From assembly GCA_023230925.1 (NCBI GenBank), contig JALNWK010000001.1, positions 40,836 to 104,835 on the forward strand: a stretch of 64,000 nucleotides of DNA, given 5' to 3'. The DNA comes from Limnochordia bacterium (GTDB taxonomy: Bacteria; Bacillota; Limnochordia; DUMW01). Positions 34,882 through 43,769 of this stretch are shown one piece after another. Below the pieces are notes generated by a model, which did no database searches, was not told the DNA's origin, and saw only the letters and a program-made list of their open reading frames with translations. The first letter of the stretch is position 1; every line of letters begins with the position of its first letter. Made by a program: the position numbers and the translations under genes.

Positions 34882-35670
34882 TTGAATATCTTAGTATGTA
34901 TCAAACAGGTTCCCGAGACCAGGGATGTGGAGGTGGATGAGAACACCGGTGTTCTAAAGCGTGAGGGTGTTGATAGCAAGATGAACCCCTTTGACCTTTA
35001 TGCATTAGAGGCAGGGGTACAGCTTAAAGAGCGTTACGGTGGAAAGGTGACAGTCATTAGTATGGGTCCTCCCCAAGCCGCTGCAGTGCTCAAAGAAGCG
35101 TACATGATGGGGGCTGATGCAGGTATACTCATGTCGGATCGAAAATTTGCTGGTGCGGATACATTGGCAACTGCCTTTACTTTAGCTCAGGGGATTGGAC
35201 GAAGTGGCAGCTTTGATCTAATCCTGTGTGGCAAACAGACCACCGATGGGGATACTGCCCAAGTTGGTCCGGGCATCGCGGAATTTTTGGACTTACCCCA
35301 TGTATCCTATGTTAGCTCTATCCTTGCTCTTGATGCTGATTACATAACCGTGGAAAAGGACCTTACCGATGGCATTCAGGTCTGCCGAGTGCATTTACCC
35401 TGCTTACTTACCCTGATGGAAACAGCAAACCAACCGAGACTTCCTTCCTATAGGTTGAGACTTGCCACCTCAGGGCGTCCTATCGAGGTGGTAAGTTATA
35501 AGGATTTACCTCCTGTGAAAACAGAATACTACGGTCTAGACGGTTCACCCACCCAAGTGGAACGGATCTTCCCTCCCGAGAGCCACCGGGATAGGATTGT
35601 TTATCACGGAGAACCCGACGAGATCGCAAACCAGCTATACGTACAACTCAAAGAACATAGATTCATCTAA
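34882..35670 (+). CDS. lctB: Electron transfer flavoprotein beta subunit (LctB-like)
   Basis: A 262-residue EtfB/FixA protein. It opens with NILVCIKQVPETRDVEVDENTG, contains SMGPPQAAAVLKEAYMMGAD and ADTLATAFTLAQGI, and carries the AMP/FAD-binding-loop segment LILCGKQTTDGDTAQVGPGIAEFL typical of bifurcating ETFs. In LctBCD this subunit houses the flavin that splits electron pairs between ferredoxin and the dehydrogenase. TTG 34882 is preferred because GGAGGT lies seven bases upstream and the family starts at this point; GTG 34873 overlaps the site. Its stop is 13 bases before the alpha subunit start. Confidence 0.92.
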   Translation: MNILVCIKQVPETRDVEVDENTGVLKREGVDSKMNPFDLYALEAGVQLKERYGGKVTVISMGPPQAAAVLKEAYMMGADAGILMSDRKFAGADTLATAFTLAQGIGRSGSFDLILCGKQTTDGDTAQVGPGIAEFLDLPHVSYVSSILALDADYITVEKDLTDGIQVCRVHLPCLLTLMETANQPRLPSYRLRLATSGRPIEVVSYKDLPPVKTEYYGLDGSPTQVERIFPPESHRDRIVYHGEPDEIANQLYVQLKEHRFI

Positions 35671-35683
35671 GGGGGCATCCATT

Positions 35684-36886
35684 GTGCTTCGGGTCAACTA
35701 CGAAAAGTGTAACCTGTGCGGTCGCTGCATGGAGGTTTGTCCCTTCGGCGGCATTGGAATAATGGCAGACCAGGTGATCATTAATGAAAAATGCCGGTTG
35801 TGCCGACAGTGTATTAAACACTGTCCAACAGGCGCTTTGTCTTTGTCTAAATCAACTAAGGGCCTAGTTAACGATGCCGAGTGGCAAGGTGTTTTGGTCT
35901 TCGCCGAGCAATCGGGTGGTGTGATTCACCCGGTGACTTATGAATTGATCGGTAAGGGAAGGGAGCTGGCGAAAAAGCTCGGCCAACCCCTGAACTGTGT
36001 TCTTATTGGATACCAGGTGAGGGGTAAAGCTGCTGAGTTGTTGAAGTACGGGGTAGAAAAGGTCTATGTATATGATTACCCAGAACTTGAATACTACTCC
36101 ATCGAACCCTTCGCGGCGGCCATCGCCGCAGCCATCGAGAAAACACAACCCAACATCCTTTTGATTGGCGCTACCTCCATCGGCAGGTCCCTGGCGCCAC
36201 GGTTGGCTGTGCGTTTTAGGACAGGCTTAACAGCCGATTGTACTGTTTTGGATGTTAAAGAAAACGGTGACCTGATACAGATTCGTCCGGCTTTTGGGGG
36301 GAACATTATGGCGCAAATTGTCACTCCCCACCACCGACCACAGATGGCTACAGTCCGGTATAAGGTGATGGAACCGGCCAAGGCAGACTCATGTTCCAAA
36401 GGAGAAGTGGTTTCCTGCTTCATTAACCAAAGTAAACTTGCTTCACGGGTTACGGTCCTCCAAGCAACACCCAAGCCGGAGGAGGCGAGCATTACTGATG
36501 CAGAGGTTATTGTGGCAGTGGGAAGGGGTATTCGCACCGAAGGGGATCTCAATCTGGCCTTGGAGTTGGCCCACCTTTTAGGGGGGCAGCTTGGTGCTAC
36601 CCGACCATTGATTGAGTGTGGATGGCTACCGTATACCCGTCAAATTGGCCTTAGTGGGCGTACGGTAAGGCCGAAGCTCTTGATTGCTTGCGGCATTTCC
36701 GGGGCCGTGCAGTTCGTAGCGGGGATGTCCAATGCCGAGCAGATCTACGCCATCAATTCGGATCCCAATGCCCCCATCTTTAACGTGGCAACCCATGCTA
36801 TTATCGGTGATCTTTACCAAGTTATACCAAGGCTAATTCAATTGATTAAAGGAGAGGGTATCCGTGTCTTGGAAGAAGTTAACTGA
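35684..36886 (+). CDS. lctC: Electron transfer flavoprotein alpha subunit with 2x[4Fe-4S] domain (LctC-like)
   Basis: A 400-residue EtfA with an N-terminal ferredoxin-like domain. Residues about 8-55 hold two four-cysteine motifs, CNLCGRCMEVCP and CRLCRQCIKHCP. The EtfA body follows (LAKKLGQPLNCVLIG, LIGATSIGRSLAPRLA), and the FAD-binding C-terminus reads GRTVRPKLLIACGISGAVQFVAG. The iron-sulfur domain is the mark of the lactate-type bifurcating complex, where it passes electrons to ferredoxin. GTG 35684 has an AAGGGGG site. The 3' end overlaps the start of the dehydrogenase by 23 bases, so the subunits are tightly coupled. Confidence 0.93.
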   Translation: MLRVNYEKCNLCGRCMEVCPFGGIGIMADQVIINEKCRLCRQCIKHCPTGALSLSKSTKGLVNDAEWQGVLVFAEQSGGVIHPVTYELIGKGRELAKKLGQPLNCVLIGYQVRGKAAELLKYGVEKVYVYDYPELEYYSIEPFAAAIAAAIEKTQPNILLIGATSIGRSLAPRLAVRFRTGLTADCTVLDVKENGDLIQIRPAFGGNIMAQIVTPHHRPQMATVRYKVMEPAKADSCSKGEVVSCFINQSKLASRVTVLQATPKPEEASITDAEVIVAVGRGIRTEGDLNLALELAHLLGGQLGATRPLIECGWLPYTRQIGLSGRTVRPKLLIACGISGAVQFVAGMSNAEQIYAINSDPNAPIFNVATHAIIGDLYQVIPRLIQLIKGEGIRVLEEVN

Positions 36887-38255
36887 AGAAGATCTAGCCA
36901 GGCTAAGGGAAATATGTGCTCCCGAGCGTGTTTTCGTTAACGAAGACATCAACGAGGATTACGCCCATGATGAGTTAGCTGAAGTACGGTCTTTTCCGGA
37001 GGTATTGGTGGAACCTCTAACCACTGAGGAAGTAGCCGAGCTCATGACATACGCCTATGAAAACAACATTCCCGTTACTCCCCGGGGTGCGGGCACGGGG
37101 TTATGCGGTGGAGCTGTTCCAATTCACGGTGGCATATTGCTTTCCACAACAAAGATGAATAGCATCATCGAAATAGACGAAGCTAATCTAACAGCTACGG
37201 TACAGCCGGGGATTCTCCTCATGGAGTTTCGGGATGTGGTGGAGGAAAGAGGGTTGTTCTACCCACCGGACCCGGGGGAAAAAAGCGCTACAATCGGTGG
37301 TAATATCATGACCAACGCAGGTGGTATGCGCGCAGTTAAGTACGGTGTTACCAGAGACTATGTCTTAGGTCTTGAAGTGGTATTACCTACGGGAAGGATC
37401 ATACGAACTGGTGGCAAGATCGTAAAGAACAGTTCTGGGTACAGTCTCCACAATCTGTTAATCGGTTCCGAGGGGACCCTTGGGATTATCACGGAAGTGA
37501 TCCTCAAGTTGCTGCCCAAACCCAAGAAACAGATTAGCCTTCTTATTCCCTTCGAAAACCTTAATTTAGCCATTAGCACAGTGCCAAAGATCATCCAGTC
37601 AAAAGTTATTCCCACAGCCATTGAATTTATGCAGCAGGATGTGATTCTTGCCGCCGAGGAGTACCTAGGTAAGCGTTTCCCAGACAAATCTGCGACGGCC
37701 TATTTACTTTTGGCCTTTGATGGTAATTCCAATGAAGAACTAGAATCGGTATATGAACTAGTGGCCGACATTGCCCTAGTCTCCGGAGCCCAAGATGTTC
37801 TAATCGCGGATAGTACTGAACGACAGGAACTAATTTGGGAGGCCCGGGGGGCATTTTTAGAGGCCCTAAAGGCCATGAGCGATATGGACGAAGTTGATGT
37901 AGTGGTGCCCAGGGACAAAATTGCGGAATTTGTTGCCTACACGAATAAGCTTGCTGAGGAAAGCGAGATTCGTATACTTAGTTTTGGTCACGCAGGTGAT
38001 GGTAATCTGCACGTATATATCCTCAGAGACGATCTACCCGAACAGGTTTGGCGTCCACAGATGGAGCAGTTAATGAAGAAGATGTACGATCATGCCAAGG
38101 AGCTAGGTGGCCAAGTCTCCGGTGAACACGGTATTGGTTATGCAAAACGTAGGTACTTGGAGGATTCATTGGGAACGGTGCAAATTGAGCTGATGCAAGG
38201 GATTAAAAGGGCCTTCGATCCCAAGGGTATTCTCAATCCAAGTAAAGTAATCTGA
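36864..38255 (+). CDS. lctD: FAD-linked lactate dehydrogenase subunit (LctD/GlcD-like)
   Basis: A 463-residue FAD-dependent 2-hydroxyacid dehydrogenase. An FAD_binding_4 domain covers about 40-180 (VTPRGAGTGLCGGAVP, PPDPGEKSATIGGNIMTNAGG) and the FAD-oxidase C-terminal domain ends with FGHAGDGNLHVYI and GEHGIGYAKRRYL, which holds substrate and flavin-contacting histidines. With the ferredoxin-fused EtfA and EtfB it forms the LctBCD set. That enzyme drives the uphill oxidation of lactate with NAD+ by simultaneous ferredoxin oxidation. GTG 36864 has GGAGAGGG upstream. The D- or L-lactate preference is not readable; LarC, encoded at 47097, hints at racemisation. Glycolate oxidation is the main alternative but is less likely given the operon. 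Confidence 0.92.
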   Translation: MSWKKLTEEDLARLREICAPERVFVNEDINEDYAHDELAEVRSFPEVLVEPLTTEEVAELMTYAYENNIPVTPRGAGTGLCGGAVPIHGGILLSTTKMNSIIEIDEANLTATVQPGILLMEFRDVVEERGLFYPPDPGEKSATIGGNIMTNAGGMRAVKYGVTRDYVLGLEVVLPTGRIIRTGGKIVKNSSGYSLHNLLIGSEGTLGIITEVILKLLPKPKKQISLLIPFENLNLAISTVPKIIQSKVIPTAIEFMQQDVILAAEEYLGKRFPDKSATAYLLLAFDGNSNEELESVYELVADIALVSGAQDVLIADSTERQELIWEARGAFLEALKAMSDMDEVDVVVPRDKIAEFVAYTNKLAEESEIRILSFGHAGDGNLHVYILRDDLPEQVWRPQMEQLMKKMYDHAKELGGQVSGEHGIGYAKRRYLEDSLGTVQIELMQGIKRAFDPKGILNPSKVI

Positions 38256-38257
38256 TC

Positions 38258-38284
38258 GTAACCCGGTCTTGTCGGCCGGGTTAC
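38258..38284. terminator. Bidirectional hairpin between convergent operons
   Basis: GTAACCCGG (38258-38266) pairs with CCGGGTTAC (38276-38284), a perfect 9-bp stem. It lies two bases after the lctD stop and two bases before the kamA stop on the other strand. No long T-run follows on either side. Confidence 0.65.
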
Positions 38285-38286
38285 CA

Positions 38287-39396
38287 TTACATGCATCCGG
38301 TACACACGGCGGGGAGGCGTTTCGTTGGGTATCTAAAACATTTACCCTCATAGTTCTGCAAAATAAGCTCTGTGGGGGTCTCTTTGATGATGCGCTGGGG
38401 TTCTAAGGGGATTTTGCCTCCACCACCGGGAGCATCAATCACAAATCTAGGAACAGCAAAACCTGTGGTCCGCCCCTGTAATTCCTTGATGATGTTAATA
38501 CCAACCTGGGGTGGGGTACGGAAATGCTCTATCCCGGATACTAAATCGCACTGATAAAGATAGTAAGGATAGACCTTCATACGAACAAGTTGCCTTACTA
38601 GCTCCTGTTGGATCTTTGTGGAGTCATTAATACCAGCAAGTAGCACCGTTTGGTTAAGCACTGGTATACCGTGGTCGATGAGAAGACTACAGGCCTGTTT
38701 TGCTTCTTCGGTGATCTCCTTTGGATGGTTGAAATGGGTACTAATCCATAAAGAACGATGACGGCGGAGGATGTCCACTAGATCCTGGGTAATCCGAAAA
38801 GGGTTTGTGACTGGAGTTCGGGTACCAATACGCAGGATCTCAACATGAGGAACTGAATCAATCACATTGAGAATATTGGCCAAGCGGGCGTCGGAAAGAC
38901 AAAGGGGATCTCCCCCGGAGATTAGCACATCACGTATTTTGTGTGTCTCCAAGTAATCCCTAATCCGAGCCAAATCTTCATCGGCGATGGTGACGTTTTC
39001 CAAGCCTACTCGTCGCCGTCGGGTGCAGTGTCGACAGTAAGTGGCGCACAGATGGGTAGCCATAATCAGGACCCGATCTGGATAACGGTGCACCAGAAAG
39101 GGGATGGGAGACTGAGTTTCCTCAGCGAGGGAATCGATGTTCTCAAAGGAATAGGAGATCATTTCTTCGGGTAAGGGGATGGCTTGACGACGAATCGGGC
39201 AGGAAGGATCCTTCGGGTCACACAATGAAGCATAGTAAGGCGTAACTGCAGTAGGAAGCCCAATGTTTTCACATCTAAGGGCAGTCCTTTCCTGACAGGT
39301 AAGCTCAATCACCGGGCAAAAATCCCCTTCGGTCCTTAGACGGTGGCGTAGTTGCCATTGCCAATCGGTCCACTCTACACTCTGGCTATGTTTCAC
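38287..39396 (-). CDS. kamA: Lysine 2,3-aminomutase-like radical SAM enzyme
   Basis: A 369-residue radical SAM, PLP-dependent aminomutase of the KamA family. The [4Fe-4S] motif is CATYCRHC within ATHLCATYCRHCTRRRRVG, SAM-binding is marked by ISGGDPL, and the PLP lysine lies in APGGGGKIPL. YQCDLVSGIEHFRTP and FVIDAPGG keep the two aspartates that hold the lysine side chain in lysine 2,3-aminomutase (glutamate aminomutases differ there), so L-lysine to L-beta-lysine is the best guess. C-terminal cysteines (GKCFRYP, CTGC) could bind zinc. GTG 39396, with TTGAGGA five bases upstream, is preferred over TTG 39408, which overlaps the ATP-grasp gene. The usual partner AblB acetyltransferase is absent. 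Confidence 0.9.
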   Translation of the reverse strand: MKHSQSVEWTDWQWQLRHRLRTEGDFCPVIELTCQERTALRCENIGLPTAVTPYYASLCDPKDPSCPIRRQAIPLPEEMISYSFENIDSLAEETQSPIPFLVHRYPDRVLIMATHLCATYCRHCTRRRRVGLENVTIADEDLARIRDYLETHKIRDVLISGGDPLCLSDARLANILNVIDSVPHVEILRIGTRTPVTNPFRITQDLVDILRRHRSLWISTHFNHPKEITEEAKQACSLLIDHGIPVLNQTVLLAGINDSTKIQQELVRQLVRMKVYPYYLYQCDLVSGIEHFRTPPQVGINIIKELQGRTTGFAVPRFVIDAPGGGGKIPLEPQRIIKETPTELILQNYEGKCFRYPTKRLPAVCTGCM

Positions 39397-39404
39397 GGCT
39401 GTCC

Positions 39405-40832
39405 TCAACTCCTTATATCAGTTGACATCACCGTACTTGCCGTCATGACGGCATCAGTCATACCATGGATGATCTTCTTATCACTAGGACAAAGGGTAGC
39501 CAAGACCCCAGCCAGCTGGACTGTATCGCCCAGGACAAAGTAGTAAGGACACAGTCTAGCCCTAGCGACCATGGTCTCCTGTTTTTGTCGACCAAAGTCA
39601 TAATACGCGATCTTGAACTTTTTGCCTTTATGGAACTCTTGGAGGATGTGCGGCGTATCTCCAAAAGCCTTCAGGGCATCATCTATTGCATCAGACCACT
39701 CTTCGTTATTAACATCATTTCCCACTACTACTCCCCGACTGCCCCAGGCCAATTCAGAGAAACCGGAAGGTTTGATCACGAAGTTCCGCTGGCGCCTTGA
39801 CGCCCCTTTTAACTCGGACCAGTGGGCTAGGGCTTGCCCGTTTAGGGTTAGTCCTGGAATGACTGCATAGTTAGGTAATGGTGTTGGGTCCAGGATCCAT
39901 GTCTTAGGAAACACCCGATTTAGTAAGGACAAGTGTTCCCCTTTTAGGTTGGAGTGCCAGAAGGAGGAGAGTCGAGGATTGTGGAATAGCCCCATGATTA
40001 ATTTCTCCTCGAGATAGCTTTTGAGGGGTGGGGTGATGCGCAGCAATTCCTTGCGAATAGCATAAAGCACCAAGTCTATCTTGGGGATATTTGGTAGATC
40101 GAATAGTTCAAAGAAACGATAGAGAACATCCACGCGCTCATCGTACGCATACAGTCCTGATTCCTGGAAGATGAGATCCCTAGGATGCACTTGGTGAGTA
40201 CGTAATCCCCTCTCTGTTAAACGCTCTGCAAGCCAACACATTTCCGGTTGGTAATCCTGTGACTCATCGGAGACAGCAATGGCCACCACGGGCTCTTCCT
40301 GATCCGCTACATGCTTTAGAGATTCCCTAAAGGAGTCAATCATCCCATAGGGCCCCCCTATTACATCATAGCCTAGGGTGCTATAGGCATGATTCAGAGC
40401 CGCCAGAAGACCCATTCCTCCAGGGACTGCATCAAGCTCGGTGATGACAAAACCTGTCTCAGTGGGGATAATATCAGGACGTATGACCAAAGGCAGGTCA
40501 TGCCGAAATCGATTCATACGACCGTAATTGATTACCCGTTCCGTTTTCCCCAAATTGAGGTAATCTGTAACCCAGCGCAGATGCTCATTGGTTCTACTGC
40601 GTCTATACAAAGTGTTGGTTGCCCGGTAAAAGTCTAACAGGGCCGGACCTAGCTTATGGAGAAACTCAAAAGTAGCAGGATCAAGGGAAAAGGGAGTTGG
40701 CGATATGCGAAAAGGTGCCTGACCTGGTGCCGCACCAGAATCCGTTGGAAACACTTGTGCCTTGGTTAGTTTTTCACTAATATGCCAACAGTTCGTGTGA
40801 ATACTATCTCTATTATGTATCAAGTCGCTCAC
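39405..40832 (-). CDS. Probable circularly permuted ATP-grasp-like protein
   Basis: A 475-residue protein immediately upstream of kamA (8-base gap). The segment LVIRPDIIPTETGFVITELDAVPGGMGLLAALN is typical of circularly permuted ATP-grasp relatives, where E-x-D residues bind metal. The C-terminal half has RQRNFVIKPSGFSELAWGSRGVVVG and LQEFHKGKKFKIAYYD, like the ATP-binding lysine and glutamate strands of ATP-grasp ligases. No signal peptide or membrane helix is seen. Such enzymes join a carboxylate to an amine using ATP. Beside a beta-lysine-forming enzyme, it may attach beta-lysine to something or make a beta-amino-acid peptide; this is inference. The GTG start lacks a good ribosome site, so the first 30-40 residues are uncertain. 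Confidence 0.65.
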   Translation of the reverse strand: MSDLIHNRDSIHTNCWHISEKLTKAQVFPTDSGAAPGQAPFRISPTPFSLDPATFEFLHKLGPALLDFYRATNTLYRRSRTNEHLRWVTDYLNLGKTERVINYGRMNRFRHDLPLVIRPDIIPTETGFVITELDAVPGGMGLLAALNHAYSTLGYDVIGGPYGMIDSFRESLKHVADQEEPVVAIAVSDESQDYQPEMCWLAERLTERGLRTHQVHPRDLIFQESGLYAYDERVDVLYRFFELFDLPNIPKIDLVLYAIRKELLRITPPLKSYLEEKLIMGLFHNPRLSSFWHSNLKGEHLSLLNRVFPKTWILDPTPLPNYAVIPGLTLNGQALAHWSELKGASRRQRNFVIKPSGFSELAWGSRGVVVGNDVNNEEWSDAIDDALKAFGDTPHILQEFHKGKKFKIAYYDFGRQKQETMVARARLCPYYFVLGDTVQLAGVLATLCPSDKKIIHGMTDAVMTASTVMSTDIRS

Positions 40833-40897
40833 CCAATAGCTTGAGGTTATGCAAGATTATATCATTCATACGCCAAAGTAGCAAGGCGAAGACAAGC

Positions 40898-41884
40898 CTA
40901 CAGACGCAAGCAGGATTTGCGTTCGATCAAGTGGGGGCGAATCTTCGTGCATCTGGGGACTCGCTTGCCATTGAACTGGGCCTGCAACGTATCCCAAACG
41001 ATTTTGCCCAGATGCTCCGCTGGGATCCGAATCGTAGTTAAAGGCGGTTCATAGCAGCCCATCAATGGGGAATCGTTAAACCCAATTACCGACACCTGAT
41101 CAGGGACGACGAACCCATGTTCCCTAAGCATCTTGATTAATGCTACGGCAATCTGGTCACTGGCAGCAATGAACGCGGTGGGGAGAGGCCTAAAAGCGAA
41201 GATCTGCTCTTCATAGGGGGCCAACTCCGTATCGATATTGGGCCAACCGGCTAACTCCACAGGACCAATCAAAGGAAGATTGGCTGCTTGCATAGCCTTC
41301 TTGTAACCGAGCCATCGCTGTTCCCCCGGACCACTTTCCCGTGTGCCGATATAGCATATGCGGGTATGGCCAAGCCCAATAAGGTACTCGGTAGCCATGT
41401 AGCCGCCTTCGCAATCATCGAAGATCACCCGGGGAAAGGGTGCCTCCTGATCACAGTCCACCAATACGATGGGGCATCCTAGATCTTCTTCGTAATTTAG
41501 GAACATCTCATATTGCTTGGAGGAGGCAAAGGCGATGACACCATCAATGAAACCAGTCCGGCTTTGTCGGGGTATGGAGTTAAGTAAAATGATACTCACG
41601 CTGTAATCATCCTGCTTGGCACGTTCACAAATATTGATCAGCAGACGATGAATTACATCGTTTGCCAGTACCCCGAAGGTCTCCACAGCAAACCCGATGT
41701 TGTTACTACGAGCTAATGCCAAGTTCTGCGCGTTGCGGTTTGGAACATAGCCCAACCGACTGCATGTTGCTGCGACCTTTCGTCTTGTCTCAGGGGAGAC
41801 TTGTTTGCCGCTGAGTGCCCTTGAGACGGTGGCCTGGGACAACCCCAGTATTTCTGCAACTTCCCGTTGATTGATCTTGCTCAT
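40898..41884 (-). CDS. LacI-family transcriptional regulator
   Basis: A 328-residue regulator. The N-terminal helix-turn-helix is INQREVAEILGLSQATVSRALSG, with the hinge helix following at about residues 45-60 (PNRNAQNLA). A periplasmic-binding-protein-like sugar domain spans about 60-328 (ITVP-type DGVIAFAS, PIVLVDCD, YIGTRESGPGEQRWLGYKKAM, VIGFNDSPLMGCYEPPLTTI). ATG 41884 is chosen over TTG 41905 because the HTH begins there and GGGAGAG lies upstream. It ends the reverse-strand unit of GH76, binding protein and regulator, and probably represses it until an oligosaccharide is present. Candidate operators lie at 44898-44922. Confidence 0.93.
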   Translation of the reverse strand: MSKINQREVAEILGLSQATVSRALSGKQVSPETRRKVAATCSRLGYVPNRNAQNLALARSNNIGFAVETFGVLANDVIHRLLINICERAKQDDYSVSIILLNSIPRQSRTGFIDGVIAFASSKQYEMFLNYEEDLGCPIVLVDCDQEAPFPRVIFDDCEGGYMATEYLIGLGHTRICYIGTRESGPGEQRWLGYKKAMQAANLPLIGPVELAGWPNIDTELAPYEEQIFAFRPLPTAFIAASDQIAVALIKMLREHGFVVPDQVSVIGFNDSPLMGCYEPPLTTIRIPAEHLGKIVWDTLQAQFNGKRVPRCTKIRPHLIERKSCLRL

Positions 41885-41955
41885 CCTACTTGCTCTCTCT
41901 CCCAATCGTTGTTTCTTCTTTTATAGTACCAAAAACCATCATAAATTGCATCAAT

Positions 41956-41987
41956 ATTCTGATGTGGGCCACAGCCCACACCAGAAT
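41956..41987 (-). terminator. Long hairpin between binding-protein and regulator genes
   Basis: TGTGGGC (41963-41969) pairs with GCCCACA (41974-41980) around a CACA loop. The stem extends outward through CTG/CAG and ATT/AAT after one mismatch. It follows the binding-protein stop at 41995 on the reverse strand, without a T-run. Such hairpins often protect the upstream mRNA and reduce read-through, which would give more binding protein than regulator. Confidence 0.45.
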
Positions 41988-41994
41988 GTATTGC

Positions 41995-43680
41995 TTATTC
42001 CTTAACTAGTTGGAAGTAATCAAGGTTGAGGTAGTCTCTCTCCACGGCGATCTTGATAGTGTGTTTACCAGCCGTTAGCGGAATACCACTCTTGACTGTA
42101 AACAGGTCGTATCTGTTCCAGTCGTTATATCCTGGAAATACGTATAGAAACTCCTGTTCATTATCGATGGTAAAGATCCTTCCAGCATCGGACCAGGTGG
42201 AAGCAAATACATATAGCGTATAGTTGCCTGCCTGTCCTTGGGGAATAGTAAACTCGTATTCGTAAAATCCATTGTTCCAACCGTGGGTGATTACGTTATC
42301 ATCCATGCTTGGGGCGCCGTCACCGTGTCTGATGGCATTTTCAGCACCAACTTTAACGGAAAAACTGGATTGGGCTATTTCGCTTGCCTTTTCCGCTGCC
42401 TTCATGCCGAAGGGGTCCTTCCATCCATCGTCCAAGGCTTTTTGGGCATTTTGCGCCGCTTGGGCCAGGACTTCGTCCGGGGATTTATCCCCTTGGGCAA
42501 TGGCACCATCCACACCAAAAATGGCTCCATAGAACGCGTCGCCGAAGGGTGTAACAGGACGGAAGGTCGTGTAGTCCATGAGGTACACAAAGGTTTCCAT
42601 TTCGGGGACTGCACTAAGGAACTCATAGGATGTTGCCGCGGAGCGTAGGGCAGGCAGCCATCCTTGGGAGCCGATTCCAAGGGTGACTTGGGCCTCGTGA
42701 CTGGTATAGAACTTGATGAATTCCCATGCTGCTTCCAGTTCCTCATCGGAGATCCCTGTGGGTATGGCAAAGGCATGACCACCGGACCAGGTAATTGGTG
42801 TGTCCTCAAGACCTGCCGGACGGGGTGGAGGAGCTACACGCCATTCTAGACCGGGGTTCTCATCGAGTACAGGACCAGCAAAGAAACAGCCGTCGATTAC
42901 CATGCCTGCGGAGCCGCCGATGAAACCACCGCCAGCATCCCATGCTGCACCAATGACCCCATCTCCTCCGTATCGACTAATGAAATCAGCCAGCCAGTTT
43001 ACGGCTTTACGTCCCGCGGGACTGTTGATTAGTGCTGTTTGCCCGGATTCATCAAGGACCTCACCGCCAGCGGCCCATAGCCATCCTAGGAATGACCAGT
43101 TGCCCCGGGTGGGGCTAAAGCCAACGCGTTTTAGCTCACTGCCATCATAGAAGTCTAATTTCTTACTGTATTCCTCTAAGTCTTCCCAAGTTTTTGGTGG
43201 TTTGCGCGGGTCTAGACCACAGGCGTGGAAAAGATCTACATTGTAGTATAAAGCACGGTCGTCAATGGTCCAGGGAATAGCATAGACTTTCCCATCGAAC
43301 ATACTCTCAGCTGTTGCTGCTGGATAGAACTCATCGAAAGCAAGTCCATCACGCTCAATAAGTCCATCCAGAGGCTGGAGCAGACCCATAAGGGCGTAGG
43401 CCCCCAGCTGATAGCGGTCGATCTTGACCACGGTGGGAGGCACACCACCTGCAACTGCAACCGGCAACTTCTCCCGGACCTCCAGCTCATTGCCAATGAC
43501 TTTGTAAACACCTTCGTACTCTTCGTTAAACTGTGTGATCAAGGGGGTCTCCACATTCTTTCCGGAAATACCGCCCCAAGTTCCCCAGTATTCAATGATA
43601 ATGGGCTCTGCATACACGTAACTGGTTACCATTAGGATTGATGCGATCGCGACTAGAAAGAAAGTTTGCAGTCTCTTCAT
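41995..43680 (-). CDS. Sugar ABC solute-binding protein with C-terminal carbohydrate-binding domain
   Basis: A 561-residue exported protein. The signal peptide is LQTFFLVAIASILMVTSYVYA. A family 1 type extracellular binding protein follows over about residues 22-430 (IIEYWGTWGGISGKNVETPLI, KVYAIPWTIDDRALYYNVDLF, GGHAFAIPTGISDEELEAAWEF). After a linker, about 440-561 form a second beta-sandwich ending in GKHTIKIAVERDYLNLDYFQLV, as in CBM6/CBM35-type carbohydrate-binding modules. Fusion of a binding protein with a CBM is unusual and could help catch long glycans. ATG 43680 has GGAGGAG about ten bases upstream. No permease genes are adjacent. Confidence 0.88.
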   Translation of the reverse strand: MKRLQTFFLVAIASILMVTSYVYAEPIIIEYWGTWGGISGKNVETPLITQFNEEYEGVYKVIGNELEVREKLPVAVAGGVPPTVVKIDRYQLGAYALMGLLQPLDGLIERDGLAFDEFYPAATAESMFDGKVYAIPWTIDDRALYYNVDLFHACGLDPRKPPKTWEDLEEYSKKLDFYDGSELKRVGFSPTRGNWSFLGWLWAAGGEVLDESGQTALINSPAGRKAVNWLADFISRYGGDGVIGAAWDAGGGFIGGSAGMVIDGCFFAGPVLDENPGLEWRVAPPPRPAGLEDTPITWSGGHAFAIPTGISDEELEAAWEFIKFYTSHEAQVTLGIGSQGWLPALRSAATSYEFLSAVPEMETFVYLMDYTTFRPVTPFGDAFYGAIFGVDGAIAQGDKSPDEVLAQAAQNAQKALDDGWKDPFGMKAAEKASEIAQSSFSVKVGAENAIRHGDGAPSMDDNVITHGWNNGFYEYEFTIPQGQAGNYTLYVFASTWSDAGRIFTIDNEQEFLYVFPGYNDWNRYDLFTVKSGIPLTAGKHTIKIAVERDYLNLDYFQLVKE

Positions 43681-43769
43681 GATTCTTACACTCCTCCTCA
43701 TTCTTAGTCTTGATTACCTACCCCAAATGATTAGATTTAGATAGCCTCCTCCTTCCATAGTACGAGCTG

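Noticed and set aside
40833..40897. A lysine riboswitch upstream of the kamA unit
   Set aside because: The gap to the next gene is only 65 bases, too short for the aptamer, and no conserved segments are seen.
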